A DNA stretch of 64,000 nt from Arboricoccus pini (GTDB lineage: Bacteria > Pseudomonadota > Alphaproteobacteria > Geminicoccales > Geminicoccaceae), in the NCBI RefSeq assembly GCF_900187945.1, contig NZ_FYEH01000002.1:124001-188000 (forward strand). Reading direction: 5' to 3'. The notes below the pieces were generated by a model. The model did not search any database, had not been told where the DNA came from, and worked only from the letters and a program-made list of their open reading frames with translations. Both the position numbers and the translations under genes were made by a program. Of this stretch, positions 48,804-57,392 are shown in pieces. Each line of letters begins with the position of its first letter. The first letter of the stretch is position 1.

Positions 48804-49498
48804 TCGCGCCTTGGCTGATTGATAGAGGAACCAAGCATCATGTAGTTGATCTTCTCAGCTATATTGGTCGCGTGGTCGCCGATGCGCTCGAGGTTCTTGG
48901 CGATGAAAAGAAGATCGATGCACTGGCTGATCCTGCGGGGATCCTCCAGCATGTAGGTGATGAGCTCGCGGAACAGGCTGGTATAGTTGCGGTCCAGTTC
49001 CTGATCGCGGTTCCAGACGTCCGTTGCCTTCTCGACATCGCGATCGACAAAGGCGTCCAGCACGTCCTTGACCATGCCAATGGCCTGCTCGCTGATGCGA
49101 CGGACCTGGTTCATCGCCGCAAACTCGGGATGATCCGCAAGGCGCTGCGCCCGCTTGGCGATCGAGACGGCATAATCGCTGGTGCGCTCGAGATCGTTGC
49201 TGATCTTGAGCGCCATAGTGATGATCCGCAGATCTACCGCCATGGGCTGGCGCATCGCCAGGATGCGGATGACGTCCTGATCGATCTCCTCCTCGAAATG
49301 ATCGACCTCCTTGTCGCGCTCAATGACCCGCGAGGCGCTGACGATATCGCGATTGACCAGCGCTTCGACGGCATCGGCCACCTGTCGCTCGGCAAAGCCG
49401 CCCATCTGGATGATCTTGGACGTCAGGCCGTTCATGTCGTCGTCGAATGACTGGACGATATGCTTGGCGCCCGAAGGATCAGCTGCCTGATTTACCAT
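48800..49498 (-). CDS. phoU: Phosphate transport system regulatory protein PhoU
   Basis: PhoU (232 residues) conveys the PstSCAB transport state to PhoR and dampens phosphate uptake. It consists of two similar three-helix bundles with the metal-cluster motif pairs: VIERDKEVDHFEEEIDQDVIR in the first repeat and LERTSDYAVSIAKRA following it, then LERIGDHATNIAEKINYM in the second. The start is preceded by a GAGAGCTCTC palindrome with the ribosome site. It lies 19 bases after pstB and overlaps phoB. Confidence 0.96.
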   Translation of the reverse strand: MVNQAADPSGAKHIVQSFDDDMNGLTSKIIQMGGFAERQVADAVEALVNRDIVSASRVIERDKEVDHFEEEIDQDVIRILAMRQPMAVDLRIITMALKISNDLERTSDYAVSIAKRAQRLADHPEFAAMNQVRRISEQAIGMVKDVLDAFVDRDVEKATDVWNRDQELDRNYTSLFRELITYMLEDPRRISQCIDLLFIAKNLERIGDHATNIAEKINYMMLGSSINQPRRD

Positions 49499-49517
49499 GA
49501 GAGCTCTCCCTCGAGCC

Positions 49518-50330
49518 TTAGCCGAAACGGCCAGTGATATAATCCTGGGTGCGTTTCTCGCGCGGATTGGTGAAAACCTGCTGTGTCGGCGAGAATTCGA
49601 TCAACTGCCCCAGATACATGAAGGCGGTGTAGTCGGAGGTACGCGCCGCCTGCTGCATGTTATGGGTAACAATGGCGATCGTATAATCCTGCTTCAGCTC
49701 GTCGATGAGTTCCTCGATCTTGGCCGTCGAGATCGGGTCGAGTGCCGAGCATGGCTCATCGAGCAGGATGACCTCTGGCTTGACGGCAACGCTGCGCGCG
49801 ATGCAAAGGCGCTGCTGCTGACCGCCCGAGAGCCCGAGACCGCTTTGATGCAGCTTGTCCTTGACCTCGTCCCACAAGGCGGCCCGACGCAACGCCGCCT
49901 CGATCCGGCCGTCGAGCTCCAACTTGGAAAGCTTCTCGTAGAGCCGGATGCCGAAGGCGACATTATCATAGATCGACATTGGGAAGGGCGTCGGCTTTTG
50001 AAACACCATGCCGATACGGGCCCGAAGGAGATTGAGGTCCTGGCCGGGGGCCAAGATATTCTCGCCGTCAAAGAGAACCTCACCCTCAGCCCGCAGCTTC
50101 GGGTAGAGGTCATAAATGCGGTTCAAGACACGCAGAAGGGTGGACTTGCCGCAGCCGGAGGGGCCGATGAAGGCCGTGACCTTGCCTGTCTGCAGCTTGA
50201 GGTTGATGTCCTTCAGCGCATGGAACTTATCATAGAAGAAATTCAGATTGCGGATGTCGATCTTGGCACTCAGGGCGGCGTCGACATTGCTTGGCTGGCC
50301 CGTGGCCAAAGATGCCAGTTCGGCGTTCAT
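49518..50330 (-). CDS. pstB: Phosphate ABC transporter ATP-binding protein PstB
   Basis: The ATPase (270 residues) powering high-affinity phosphate import. Walker A is [18 protein letters not shown], the Q-loop is in [20 protein letters not shown], the signature motif [16 protein letters not shown], Walker [18 protein letters not shown], and the switch histidine in [11 protein letters not shown]. Five bases separate it from pstA. The first 22 residues precede the conserved start and may be a short extension. Confidence 0.97.
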   Translation of the reverse strand: MNAELASLATGQPSNVDAALSAKIDIRNLNFFYDKFHALKDINLKLQTGKVTAFIGPSGCGKSTLLRVLNRIYDLYPKLRAEGEVLFDGENILAPGQDLNLLRARIGMVFQKPTPFPMSIYDNVAFGIRLYEKLSKLELDGRIEAALRRAALWDEVKDKLHQSGLGLSGGQQQRLCIARSVAVKPEVILLDEPCSALDPISTAKIEELIDELKQDYTIAIVTHNMQQAARTSDYTAFMYLGQLIEFSPTQQVFTNPREKRTQDYITGRFG

Positions 50331-50335
50331 GAGTT

Positions 50336-51223
50336 CTAGTTCCCCTTGCTTGTCAGGGCTGCCAGGCCGCGAGCTGCGATGTTCAACGCCAGGATGGCGA
50401 CGGTGATGAGCAGCGAGCCGCCCCAGGCAAGTCGCTGCCAGTCCTCATAGGGACTGAGCGCCATCTGGAAGATCGCTACCGGCAGATTGGCCATCGGCGC
50501 GTTCATGTCGCTGCTCCAGAACGAGAAGAAACCGCTTCCGCCGAATTGATTGTTCAGGGAGGTGAAGAGAAGCGGCGCCGTCTCGCCGCTGATCCGCGCG
50601 ATGGCCAGGAGCACGCCTGTGATCATGCCGTTGCGCGCGGCCTTGTAGGCAATGAACGCCACCACCTTCCATCGCGGCGCGCCCAATGCCGCCGCGGCCT
50701 CGCGCAGGCCGGTCGGCACGAGATTGAGCATGTCCTCGGAGGTCCGCACGACGACCGGGATGACGAGAAAGGACAGAGCGAGCGATCCGGCCCAACCCGA
50801 GAAATGCCCGACCTGCAGGACGAAGATGACGTAGACAAAGAGGCCGATAATGATCGAGGGCGCGGAAAGGAGGATGTCGTTGATGAAGCGGATCACTGAG
50901 GCCAGGACCGACTTCTTGCCGTACTCGGCCAGGTAGGTACCAGCCATGATGCCGATTGGCGTACCGACAAGCGTAGCGATGAGCGTCATGGCAAGGCTGC
51001 CGATAATGGCATTGGCGAGCCCGCCGGCACTTCCCGGTGCGGGCGTATTCTGCGTGAAAATCGCAAGATCGATCGCCGAGAAGCCGTTCCAGAACAAGGT
51101 TCCAAGAATGGCAAAGAGCCAGAACAGGCCAAAGACGGCGGCACCCATGGCCAACAGCATCGCGACGAAGTTGGTGCTTCGGCGCCTGGCATAAAGGCTC
51201 TTCGAGAGGGAGGTCGCTGCCAT
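50336..51223 (-). CDS. pstA: Phosphate ABC transporter permease PstA
   Basis: The inner-membrane permease partner of PstC, 295 residues with about six membrane segments. The first is at about 19-41 ([19 protein letters not shown]); others include [20 protein letters not shown] and [20 protein letters not shown]. The coupling loop is [20 protein letters not shown], the EAA motif that contacts PstB. It is separated from pstC by two bases. Confidence 0.96.
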   Translation of the reverse strand: MAATSLSKSLYARRRSTNFVAMLLAMGAAVFGLFWLFAILGTLFWNGFSAIDLAIFTQNTPAPGSAGGLANAIIGSLAMTLIATLVGTPIGIMAGTYLAEYGKKSVLASVIRFINDILLSAPSIIIGLFVYVIFVLQVGHFSGWAGSLALSFLVIPVVVRTSEDMLNLVPTGLREAAAALGAPRWKVVAFIAYKAARNGMITGVLLAIARISGETAPLLFTSLNNQFGGSGFFSFWSSDMNAPMANLPVAIFQMALSPYEDWQRLAWGGSLLITVAILALNIAARGLAALTSKGN

Positions 51224-51225
51224 GC

Positions 51226-52260
51226 TCAGCCTCCAGCCTTCTTGTCCATGCGCATCAGCATCAGCCTTGCGAGCACCAGGACGAAGAACGTGATCACGAA
51301 GAGGATCAGCCCCAAGCCGATCAGGGCGCTGGTATAGAGGTCGCCCACGGCCTCGGTGAACTCATTGGCAATCGAAGCCGAGATCGTCGTGCCGGGCGCC
51401 AGGATCGAGTTGCTGATCCGATGCGCGTTGCCAATGACGAAGGTGATGGCCATGGTTTCGCCAAGCGCGCGCCCAAGCCCAAGCATGACCCCGCCCGTCA
51501 CGCCCACGCGAGAGTAGGGAAGCACGATCCTGCTCACCACCTCCCAGGTGGTAGCACCCAGCCCGTAGGCCGATTCCTTCAGCATTGGCGGCACCGTCTC
51601 GAAAACATCGCGCGTCACGGACGTGATGAAGGGCAGGATCATGATCGCCAGAATGATCCCGGCCGTAAGGATCCCGATACCGTAAGGAGGCCCCTTGAAG
51701 AGCGAGCCTATGAGGGGCAGCGGCCCTAGCCCCTTGATCAGGAAGGGCTGGATATAAAGCTGCATGAAGGGCGCGAAGACGAAGAGGCCCCATATGCCGT
51801 AGATGATACTGGGAATACCCGCCAGAAGCTCGATGGCGATGCCGATCGGCCGCTTCAAGCCGCGAGGGCAAAGCTCGGTGATGAAGATCGCAATGCCGAA
51901 GCTCACCGGTACGCCGATCAGAAGGGCGATGGCCGAGGTCACAAGCGTACCGTAGATCGGCGCCAGCGCACCGAACTGCTCGGTGACCGGGTTCCAGATC
52001 TCGGTCGTGATGAAGCCCAGACCGAATGTGGCGAAGGCAGGCCAGGCCCCATCGATCAAGGAAGCCATGATGCTGCCCAGAATGACCAGAACAAGGAGGG
52101 CAAAGCCGAGCGTCAAATAATAAAAGATCGAATCCTGCGCCTGCTGGCGCTTGGCAAAGGCGGGGGTGATGCCGCGTTCGGCGATTCCGCCCTTCGTTCC
52201 ATCGCGATGGTTAAGGAAAGCTCGAGCCATGATGGTTCCGGATGAAATGGGGCGATCCAT
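51226..52260 (-). CDS. pstC: Phosphate ABC transporter permease PstC
   Basis: The second phosphate permease subunit (344 residues from 52260, or 334 from the ATG at 52230). It has a first membrane segment at about 46-70 ([20 protein letters not shown]) and further segments such as [20 protein letters not shown] and [19 protein letters not shown]. The EAA loop is [20 protein letters not shown]. The likely ribosome site for the 52260 start, AAGGA, lies within a stem-loop at 52265-52294, which suggests limited translation relative to pstS. The choice between the two starts is open. Confidence 0.95.
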   Translation of the reverse strand: MDRPISSGTIMARAFLNHRDGTKGGIAERGITPAFAKRQQAQDSIFYYLTLGFALLVLVILGSIMASLIDGAWPAFATFGLGFITTEIWNPVTEQFGALAPIYGTLVTSAIALLIGVPVSFGIAIFITELCPRGLKRPIGIAIELLAGIPSIIYGIWGLFVFAPFMQLYIQPFLIKGLGPLPLIGSLFKGPPYGIGILTAGIILAIMILPFITSVTRDVFETVPPMLKESAYGLGATTWEVVSRIVLPYSRVGVTGGVMLGLGRALGETMAITFVIGNAHRISNSILAPGTTISASIANEFTEAVGDLYTSALIGLGLILFVITFFVLVLARLMLMRMDKKAGG

Positions 52261-52264
52261 CGAT

Positions 52265-52294
52265 ACCGCATCCTTCGATCATGAAAGATGCGGT
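52265..52294 (-). other. Stem-loop in the pstS-pstC gap, overlapping the pstC ribosome site
   Basis: ACCGCATC (52265-52272) pairs perfectly with GATGCGGT (52287-52294). After one mismatch, TTC pairs with GAA, closing a 6-base loop. On the transcript the 3' arm includes AAGGATGCGGT, immediately upstream of the pstC ATG at 52260. This can stabilise pstS mRNA and hold back pstC translation. Confidence 0.6.
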
Positions 52295-52323
52295 GCCAAG
52301 GCAGACCCTTGATCGTTCGACGG

Positions 52324-53340
52324 TCAGTTGACCTTGATCGAGCCCTGCCAGAGTTCCTCGACGGATTTCACGACGGCGGGCGGCATCGGCACGTAGTCCA
52401 GTCCATCGGCCAGCGCGCCACCCTTCTCAAAGGCCCAGCGGAAAAAACTGATCGCTGCCTTCGCCGCGGCTGGATCTTTGGGTTCTTTGGGCATCAGGAT
52501 GAACGAAGCACCCGTGATGGGCCAGCTATCGGCCCCCGGCTGATTGGTGAGAATGAGATAGTAACCCGGGGCCGATTTCCAGTCCGCATTGGCTGCGGCA
52601 GCGGCAAAGGCCTTGGAATCGGGCTCTACGGCCTTGCCCGCGCTGTTCATCAACTTGGCGAACGTCATCTTGTTCTGCTTGACGTAGGCATATTCGACAT
52701 AGCCGATGCTACCCTGCGTCTGACGCACCATGTTGGCTACGCCTTCATTACCCTTGGCGCCGATGCCGGCTGGCCACTGTACCGAGGCGTTGGCACCGAC
52801 GTTCTTGGCGAACGCATCGTCGGTCTGGGAGAGGAAGGTTGTGAAGAGGAAATTGGTGCCCGAGCCATCGGAGCGATAAACGGGCGCGATCGCAATATCC
52901 GGCAGGTTCACGCCCTTGTTCAGAGCGGCGATCTGCGGATCGTTCCAACTCGTGATGTTACCCAGATAGATCTCGGCGATCGTATGACCGTCCAGCGTGA
53001 TGCCGCCAGGCTGGATGCCCGGAAGATTCACGGCCGGCACGGCGCCGCCCATGATCTGCGGCCACTGCACGAGACCGTTTTTCTCGAGATCCTCGCTCTT
53101 CATCGGCGCGTCAGAGGCACCGAAGGTCACCGTTCGCGCGATGATCTGCTTGATGCCGCCCCCGGAACCGATCGACTGATAGTTCATGCCAACACCGGTC
53201 TCGGCCTTATACGCCTCGGCCCACTTCGCATAGACGGGATAGGGAAAGGTGGCACCGGCACCAGAAATATCGGTCGCCTGGGCCAAGCCGGCGCTGATGG
53301 TCAACAATGCACCAGCCAAGGCGCCGCTCAAGGTACGCAT
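52324..53340 (-). CDS. pstS: Phosphate-binding periplasmic protein PstS
   Basis: The periplasmic phosphate receptor of the Pst importer, 338 residues. The ATG at 53340, with GGAG nine bases upstream, starts a clear signal peptide (MRTLSGALAGALLTISAGLA, cleavage probably after AQA). The mature protein begins with TDISGAGATFPYPVYAKWAE and contains phosphate-contacting stretches GSGGGIKQII, FGASDAPMKSEDL, and APVYRSDGSGTNFLFTTFLS. The longer open frame to 53724 runs through phoR and is rejected. Its promoter carries a Pho box at 53426-53454. Confidence 0.97.
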   Translation of the reverse strand: MRTLSGALAGALLTISAGLAQATDISGAGATFPYPVYAKWAEAYKAETGVGMNYQSIGSGGGIKQIIARTVTFGASDAPMKSEDLEKNGLVQWPQIMGGAVPAVNLPGIQPGGITLDGHTIAEIYLGNITSWNDPQIAALNKGVNLPDIAIAPVYRSDGSGTNFLFTTFLSQTDDAFAKNVGANASVQWPAGIGAKGNEGVANMVRQTQGSIGYVEYAYVKQNKMTFAKLMNSAGKAVEPDSKAFAAAAANADWKSAPGYYLILTNQPGADSWPITGASFILMPKEPKDPAAAKAAISFFRWAFEKGGALADGLDYVPMPPAVVKSVEELWQGSIKVN

Positions 53341-53425
53341 GAGCCATCTCCGTTCGATTGCGAGAGAACCGCGGCGGCCGCGGCTCGGGTTCGCCGTTCT
53401 TCTGTGCCGCCGTCGCGCTGTCTCT

Positions 53426-53454
53426 ATGACGGTTATGTGATGGTTTCGTGATTG
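53426..53454 (-). promoter_or_regulatory. Pho box of three 7-base repeats, inside the 3' end of phoR
   Basis: Read on the minus strand: CAATCAC-GAAA-CCATCAC-ATAA-CCGTCAT, three units every 11 bases, each related to the PhoB consensus CTGTCAT (the last matches 6 of 7). It lies 86 bases before the pstS ATG and overlaps the last codons and stop of phoR (53433). No good -10 is evident. A GC-rich hairpin CCGCGGC-G-GCCGCGG (53369-53383) follows in the pstS leader. Confidence 0.7.
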
Positions 53455-54899
53455 TACTCGGAGATTATCGCGGCCTTCGCCGGATCGCCGATATCGGCCA
53501 GCGGCAGGAAGATCGAAAAACAACTCCCCAGGCCAAGTCGGCTCTCGATACGGAGGTGACCCTGATGGCGACGGACGATGTGCTTGACGATCGCCAGACC
53601 GAGCCCGGTGCCGCCGATCTTGCGCGAACGTGCCTTGTCCACGCGGTAGAAGCGCTCCGTGAGCCGTCCCAGATGCTCTGGTGGGATGCCCTCGCCATGA
53701 TCGGTGATGGCGATCTCCAGGCATGGCCGCCCCGTCAAGGGACCGACATCGCCCTCGGCTCGCGCCAGGTGGCGGAGCGTGACGTCGACCGGCCGGCCGG
53801 CACCGTATTTGAGCGCGTTGTCGACCAGATTGAAAACCATCTGGTGGAGCTGATCGTGATCCGCCCTGACGGGTGGCAGCGTTCGCTCGGCTGAAACTGG
53901 CGTCAGGCTCAGGTGCGAGTTCACCTCCCTGGCCGTCTTGCGCAGCCGGTCGATCACCTCCTCGACGACGGCTTGCGCATCGAGGCTCGCTTCCGGTTGC
54001 TGGTTGGCCGCGACTTCGATCTTCGAGAGGGACAATAGATCGTCGATGAGCCGCTGCATGCGTCGCGCCTCGTCGGCCATCATCTCAAGGAACATCTCCC
54101 GGGCCGCTGCGTCGTCCTTAGCCGGGCCTTGCAGCGTTTCGGTGATGCCAATTATCGAGGCTAGAGGCGTACGGATCTCGTGGCTGGCATTGGCGACGAA
54201 GTCCGATCGCATGCGCTCGATTAGAACATGCTCCGACTGTTCCCGCAGGGCAAGGAGGACGCCTGGCAGGCCATTGCGCAGCGAAATCGGCATGACGCGG
54301 GCTATGAACTGCTTGCCGCGATCCAAGGTCGGACTAAAGGCCACATTGTTGGCGCTGCCTGTTCCGATGGCCGCGTCGACTGCCGCCAGGACACCCGGAT
54401 CGCGAATGGCCCGGGTGAGCGGAAGCCCGTTCAAGCGCACGCCGAAGGCGCGATCGGCCGCCGGATTGGCGAGATCGATCGCCCGATGGCGATCGACGAC
54501 CAGGATCGGGTCCAAGATGCCGGCCACGATCGTGGCGAGGCTTCGCTCCTGACGTCTCAGCCGCCGGCCGCGATCGGCCAGAAGCTCTGCCATATCGGCG
54601 ATCGAGCGCGCCACGAAGCGAAGGGGACCATGCAGATTGGGGGCGGCCGACGCACGCTCGCTCCCGTCATCCAGCAACGGTTCGCTTGTGACCAGGTCGT
54701 TCAGCCAGTCGAGGAGACGGCTGGCATCGCGCCCGCGCCTGCGTGCATGCACACAGGCAAGGACGATCAGAAGGACGACGCCCAGTCCGATCCCGACGGC
54801 CAGATGGGCAGCGCCCGTGACGAGAACGGCCAGGAGCGCCAGCAGGCCCGGCAGGGCGATAAGGATTGCCTCGAGGACGACGAGACGCCAGGAGCGCAT
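53433..54899 (-). CDS. phoR: Phosphate regulon sensor histidine kinase PhoR
   Basis: The sensor kinase (488 residues) for PhoB. Two N-terminal membrane segments (about 8-48, LEAILIALPGLLALLAVLV, then AVGIGLGVVLLIVLACV) leave almost no periplasmic domain, as in E. coli PhoR. A PAS domain follows at about 118-230 (LDPILVVDRHRAIDLANPAA). The phospho-acceptor is in DFVANASHEIRTPLASI. The ATPase domain shows MVFNLVDNALKYGAG (N box), ITDHGEGIPPEHLGRLTERF, and RKIGGTGLGLAIVKHIV. GAGAGG lies seven bases before the ATG, which is only 19 bases after the acetoacetyl-CoA synthetase stop. Its last six codons form part of the pstS Pho box. Confidence 0.95.
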   Translation of the reverse strand: MRSWRLVVLEAILIALPGLLALLAVLVTGAAHLAVGIGLGVVLLIVLACVHARRRGRDASRLLDWLNDLVTSEPLLDDGSERASAAPNLHGPLRFVARSIADMAELLADRGRRLRRQERSLATIVAGILDPILVVDRHRAIDLANPAADRAFGVRLNGLPLTRAIRDPGVLAAVDAAIGTGSANNVAFSPTLDRGKQFIARVMPISLRNGLPGVLLALREQSEHVLIERMRSDFVANASHEIRTPLASIIGITETLQGPAKDDAAAREMFLEMMADEARRMQRLIDDLLSLSKIEVAANQQPEASLDAQAVVEEVIDRLRKTAREVNSHLSLTPVSAERTLPPVRADHDQLHQMVFNLVDNALKYGAGRPVDVTLRHLARAEGDVGPLTGRPCLEIAITDHGEGIPPEHLGRLTERFYRVDKARSRKIGGTGLGLAIVKHIVRRHQGHLRIESRLGLGSCFSIFLPLADIGDPAKAAIISEYNHETIT

Positions 54900-54918
54900 G
54901 ACCCGCCTCTCTCAGCAG

Positions 54919-56865
54919 TCAGTGCGCCAGTTCCGGACGGTCCTTGAAGAAGGCCAACACGTCCGGGTTGGCCAAAGCCTCCGTGTTCTTGACCGGGCGG
55001 CCATGGACGACGTCCCGCACCGCGATCTCGGTGATCTTGCCGCTCATCGTGCGCGGGATATCGTCGACCGCCAGGATGCGTGCCGGCACGTGGCGCGGCG
55101 TCGCGTTCTCCCTGATCCGGGCCTTGATCTTGGACTCGAGATCGCTCGTCAGCGCGGTTCCGTCCTTGAGCTTGACGAAGAGGATCACGCGCACGTCGCC
55201 CTCCCAATCCTGGCCGACGCAGATCGCCTCCTGCACCTCGTCGATGCCCTCGACCTGGCGGTAGATCTCGGCTGTCCCGATGCGAACGCCACCAGGGTTG
55301 AGCACGGCGTCGGAGCGCCCGAGGATGATGATCCCGTCATGCTGGGTGAGCTCGGCATAGTCGCCATGACACCAGATGCCCGGGAAGTTGGCGAAATAGC
55401 TGGCATGATAGCGGCTGCCGTCCGGGTCGTTCCAGAAGGCCACCGGCATGGAGGGAAAGGGCCGCGTGCAGACCAGTTCGCCCCGCTCGCCCCTGACGGC
55501 GCGACCCTCGGCATTCCAGACCTCGACGGCCATGCCAAGGCCGCGCATCTGCAGCTCGCCAGCGAAGACCGGTCCGGCGGGATTGCCCAGGGCGAAACAA
55601 CCCAGGATATCGGTACCCCCGGAGATCGATGAGAGCTGGAGATCCCTCTTGACGTTGGCATAGACCCACTCGAAGGCCTCCGGCACCAGCGGCGACCCGG
55701 TCGACAGAACGGCCCGCAACCGGTCCAGCGCATGCCGATCCCTCGGCGCATAATCGGCCTTGCGCAGCGCGTCGATATATTTGGCGGAGGTGCCGAACAC
55801 CGAGACTTCCTCTTCCTCGGCGATCCGCCAGAGCACAGAGGCGTCACGATGGAAAGGCGAACCGTCGAAGAGCACCAGGGTCGCCTGGCTGGCGAGCGCG
55901 CCCACCAGCCAGTTCCACATCATCCAGCCACAGGTCGTGAAATAAAACACACGCTCGCCCGGCCGGATATCGCTATGGAGCCGATGCTCGCGAATAAGAT
56001 TCAAGAGAACACCGCCCTGGCCATGGACGATGGCCTTGGGCGTCCCCGTGGTGCCCGAGGAGTACATGATGACGAGTGGATGATCGAAGGGAAGCTCGGC
56101 AAAGCTCAGTGGGCCGGGGTCAGCCGAGAGATAATTCTCCCAACGGACGGCGCCAGGCAGTGAGGGCGGCATGGCCTCGCGATCGAGATAAGGCACCATG
56201 ACGATCCGCACGAGCGCTGGCAGCTCTGCCGCCACCGCTTTGACCTTGGCGCCGATATCGATGCGCTTGCCGGCATAATGATAGCCATCGACTGTGATCA
56301 GGACCTTGGGCTCGATCTGTCCGAACCGGTCGAGCACACCGCGCACGCCGAAATCGGGCGAGCAGGACGACCAGATGGCGCCAAGCGACGACGTTGCCAG
56401 ATGCGCGATGATCGTCTCCGGCAGATTGGGCAGATATCCTGCCACGCGATCGCCGACATCGACGCCATCGGCCTTCAAGGCGGCCGCCAATGCCGTCACC
56501 TGTGCCCGAAGCTGCGCCCAGGACAATTGGCGGCGCAAGCCGTTCTCGCCACGAAAGATCAGGGCTGGCGTGTCGTCATCGCGACGCAGGAGATTGCGGG
56601 CGAAGTTCAATCGCGCGCCAGTGAACCAGCGCGCATCGCGCATATGCGTACCTTCGACCAGGGCCTCCTCGTAAGGCGCTTCCGATTGGACCTCGCCCAG
56701 CCGCCAGATGTCCTGCCAGAAGGCGGAGGCGTTATGAACCGACCAATGCCAGAGATCGGTGATAGCGCTATCGCCGTTAAAGCCATGCGCCTGCGCAAAG
56801 GCCATGATCTGTGTCCCTTGCGCCCGCACGGCATCCGGTCGCCACAAGGGTTGATCGCTCATCAT
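54919..56865 (-). CDS. Acetoacetate--CoA ligase (acetoacetyl-CoA synthetase)
   Basis: A 648-residue ANL-family adenylating enzyme that activates acetoacetate to acetoacetyl-CoA, linking ketone bodies and PHB-derived acetoacetate to central metabolism. The acetoacetyl-CoA synthetase pattern is clear: LWHWSVHNASAFWQDIW and LNFARNLLRRDDDTPALIF at the N-terminus, LATSSLGAIWSSCSPDFG, the phosphate loop MYSSGTTGTPKAIVHGQGG, CGWMMWNWLVGALASQATL, SISGGTDILGCFALGNP, and the C-terminal NPGGVRIGTAEIYRQVEGID with catalytic lysine in IPRTMSGKITEIAVRD. Two ATGs are tandem at the start. It is separated from phoR by 19 bases on the same strand. Confidence 0.93.
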   Translation of the reverse strand: MMSDQPLWRPDAVRAQGTQIMAFAQAHGFNGDSAITDLWHWSVHNASAFWQDIWRLGEVQSEAPYEEALVEGTHMRDARWFTGARLNFARNLLRRDDDTPALIFRGENGLRRQLSWAQLRAQVTALAAALKADGVDVGDRVAGYLPNLPETIIAHLATSSLGAIWSSCSPDFGVRGVLDRFGQIEPKVLITVDGYHYAGKRIDIGAKVKAVAAELPALVRIVMVPYLDREAMPPSLPGAVRWENYLSADPGPLSFAELPFDHPLVIMYSSGTTGTPKAIVHGQGGVLLNLIREHRLHSDIRPGERVFYFTTCGWMMWNWLVGALASQATLVLFDGSPFHRDASVLWRIAEEEEVSVFGTSAKYIDALRKADYAPRDRHALDRLRAVLSTGSPLVPEAFEWVYANVKRDLQLSSISGGTDILGCFALGNPAGPVFAGELQMRGLGMAVEVWNAEGRAVRGERGELVCTRPFPSMPVAFWNDPDGSRYHASYFANFPGIWCHGDYAELTQHDGIIILGRSDAVLNPGGVRIGTAEIYRQVEGIDEVQEAICVGQDWEGDVRVILFVKLKDGTALTSDLESKIKARIRENATPRHVPARILAVDDIPRTMSGKITEIAVRDVVHGRPVKNTEALANPDVLAFFKDRPELAH

Positions 56866-56946
56866 CGACGGCCTTTCGCGTGTCTGCCTCTTGAACCGGG
56901 TTGGTCATACCGCCCGATCGGTCGTTGCCTCGAGTTTATGGAGAGT

Positions 56947-56972
56947 CGCGGCCGCTGGAAACTCCGGCCGCG
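56947..56972 (-). terminator. GC-rich 8-base-pair hairpin after the LprI-like gene
   Basis: CGCGGCCG (56947-56954) and CGGCCGCG (56965-56972) pair perfectly across a 10-base loop, 13 bases beyond the stop of the small secreted protein gene. No T-tract follows, so termination efficiency is uncertain. Confidence 0.4.
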
Positions 56973-56985
56973 CGAGGGAAGGAAT

Positions 56986-57381
56986 CTAGCGCAGCTTCTT
57001 TGTCAGCTCGACGACATCTTTGGTGTAGGCATCGATAAGGCGCCGACGACAGAGGCTCCCGGCATAAGGCGCGTCATCCTGACCGCTGGCGGCCTTCGCC
57101 TCGAGTTCGCACTCCGCGCCCGCAAACGCAGTCCAATGCGTCTGCATTTCCTGAAGGTCCGACGACATTTGCCGTCGCGTCGCCTTGATCGTCTGCTTGG
57201 CGATCTGCGCTTTCAAGGTCCTCAGCCGCGCGGCGAGTTCGACCTCGGCGTCCTTGGTGCTTCGCTCAATACAGGCCGCGGCATCGGAAGGCTTGGTCAG
57301 CAGATCCAGGCACGCTTCCGCCTGCGCCGGATCGGCGGAACCAAGGAGCGTCACCATCGCCAATACTACCAGATAACGCAT
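56986..57381 (-). CDS. Small secreted LprI-like (DUF1311) protein
   Basis: A 131-residue protein with a signal peptide (RYLVVLAMVTLLGSADPAQA, cleavage before EACLD). The mature part is helical and Lys/Gln-rich and has four cysteines (24, 37, about 90 and 110), enough for two disulfides. WTAFAGAECELEA followed by GSLCRRRLIDAYTKDVVELT resembles the LprI/DUF1311 pattern, in which a Cys-Trp-Cys arrangement precedes Leu-Ile-Arg helices. Members include a mycobacterial lysozyme inhibitor, but most are uncharacterised. It lies 11 bases downstream of parC on the same strand. Family assignment is moderate. Confidence 0.68.
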   Translation of the reverse strand: MRYLVVLAMVTLLGSADPAQAEACLDLLTKPSDAAACIERSTKDAEVELAARLRTLKAQIAKQTIKATRRQMSSDLQEMQTHWTAFAGAECELEAKAASGQDDAPYAGSLCRRRLIDAYTKDVVELTKKLR

Positions 57382-57392
57382 GCGCCGGCGTC

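Noticed and set aside
52288-53451. 387-codon plus-strand frame opposite pstS
   Set aside because: pstS has a signal peptide and full family motifs; the plus frame is a shadow.
53341-53724. Extended N-terminus of pstS
   Set aside because: The extra 128 codons run through the phoR 3' end and the Pho box and precede a clear signal peptide at 53340.
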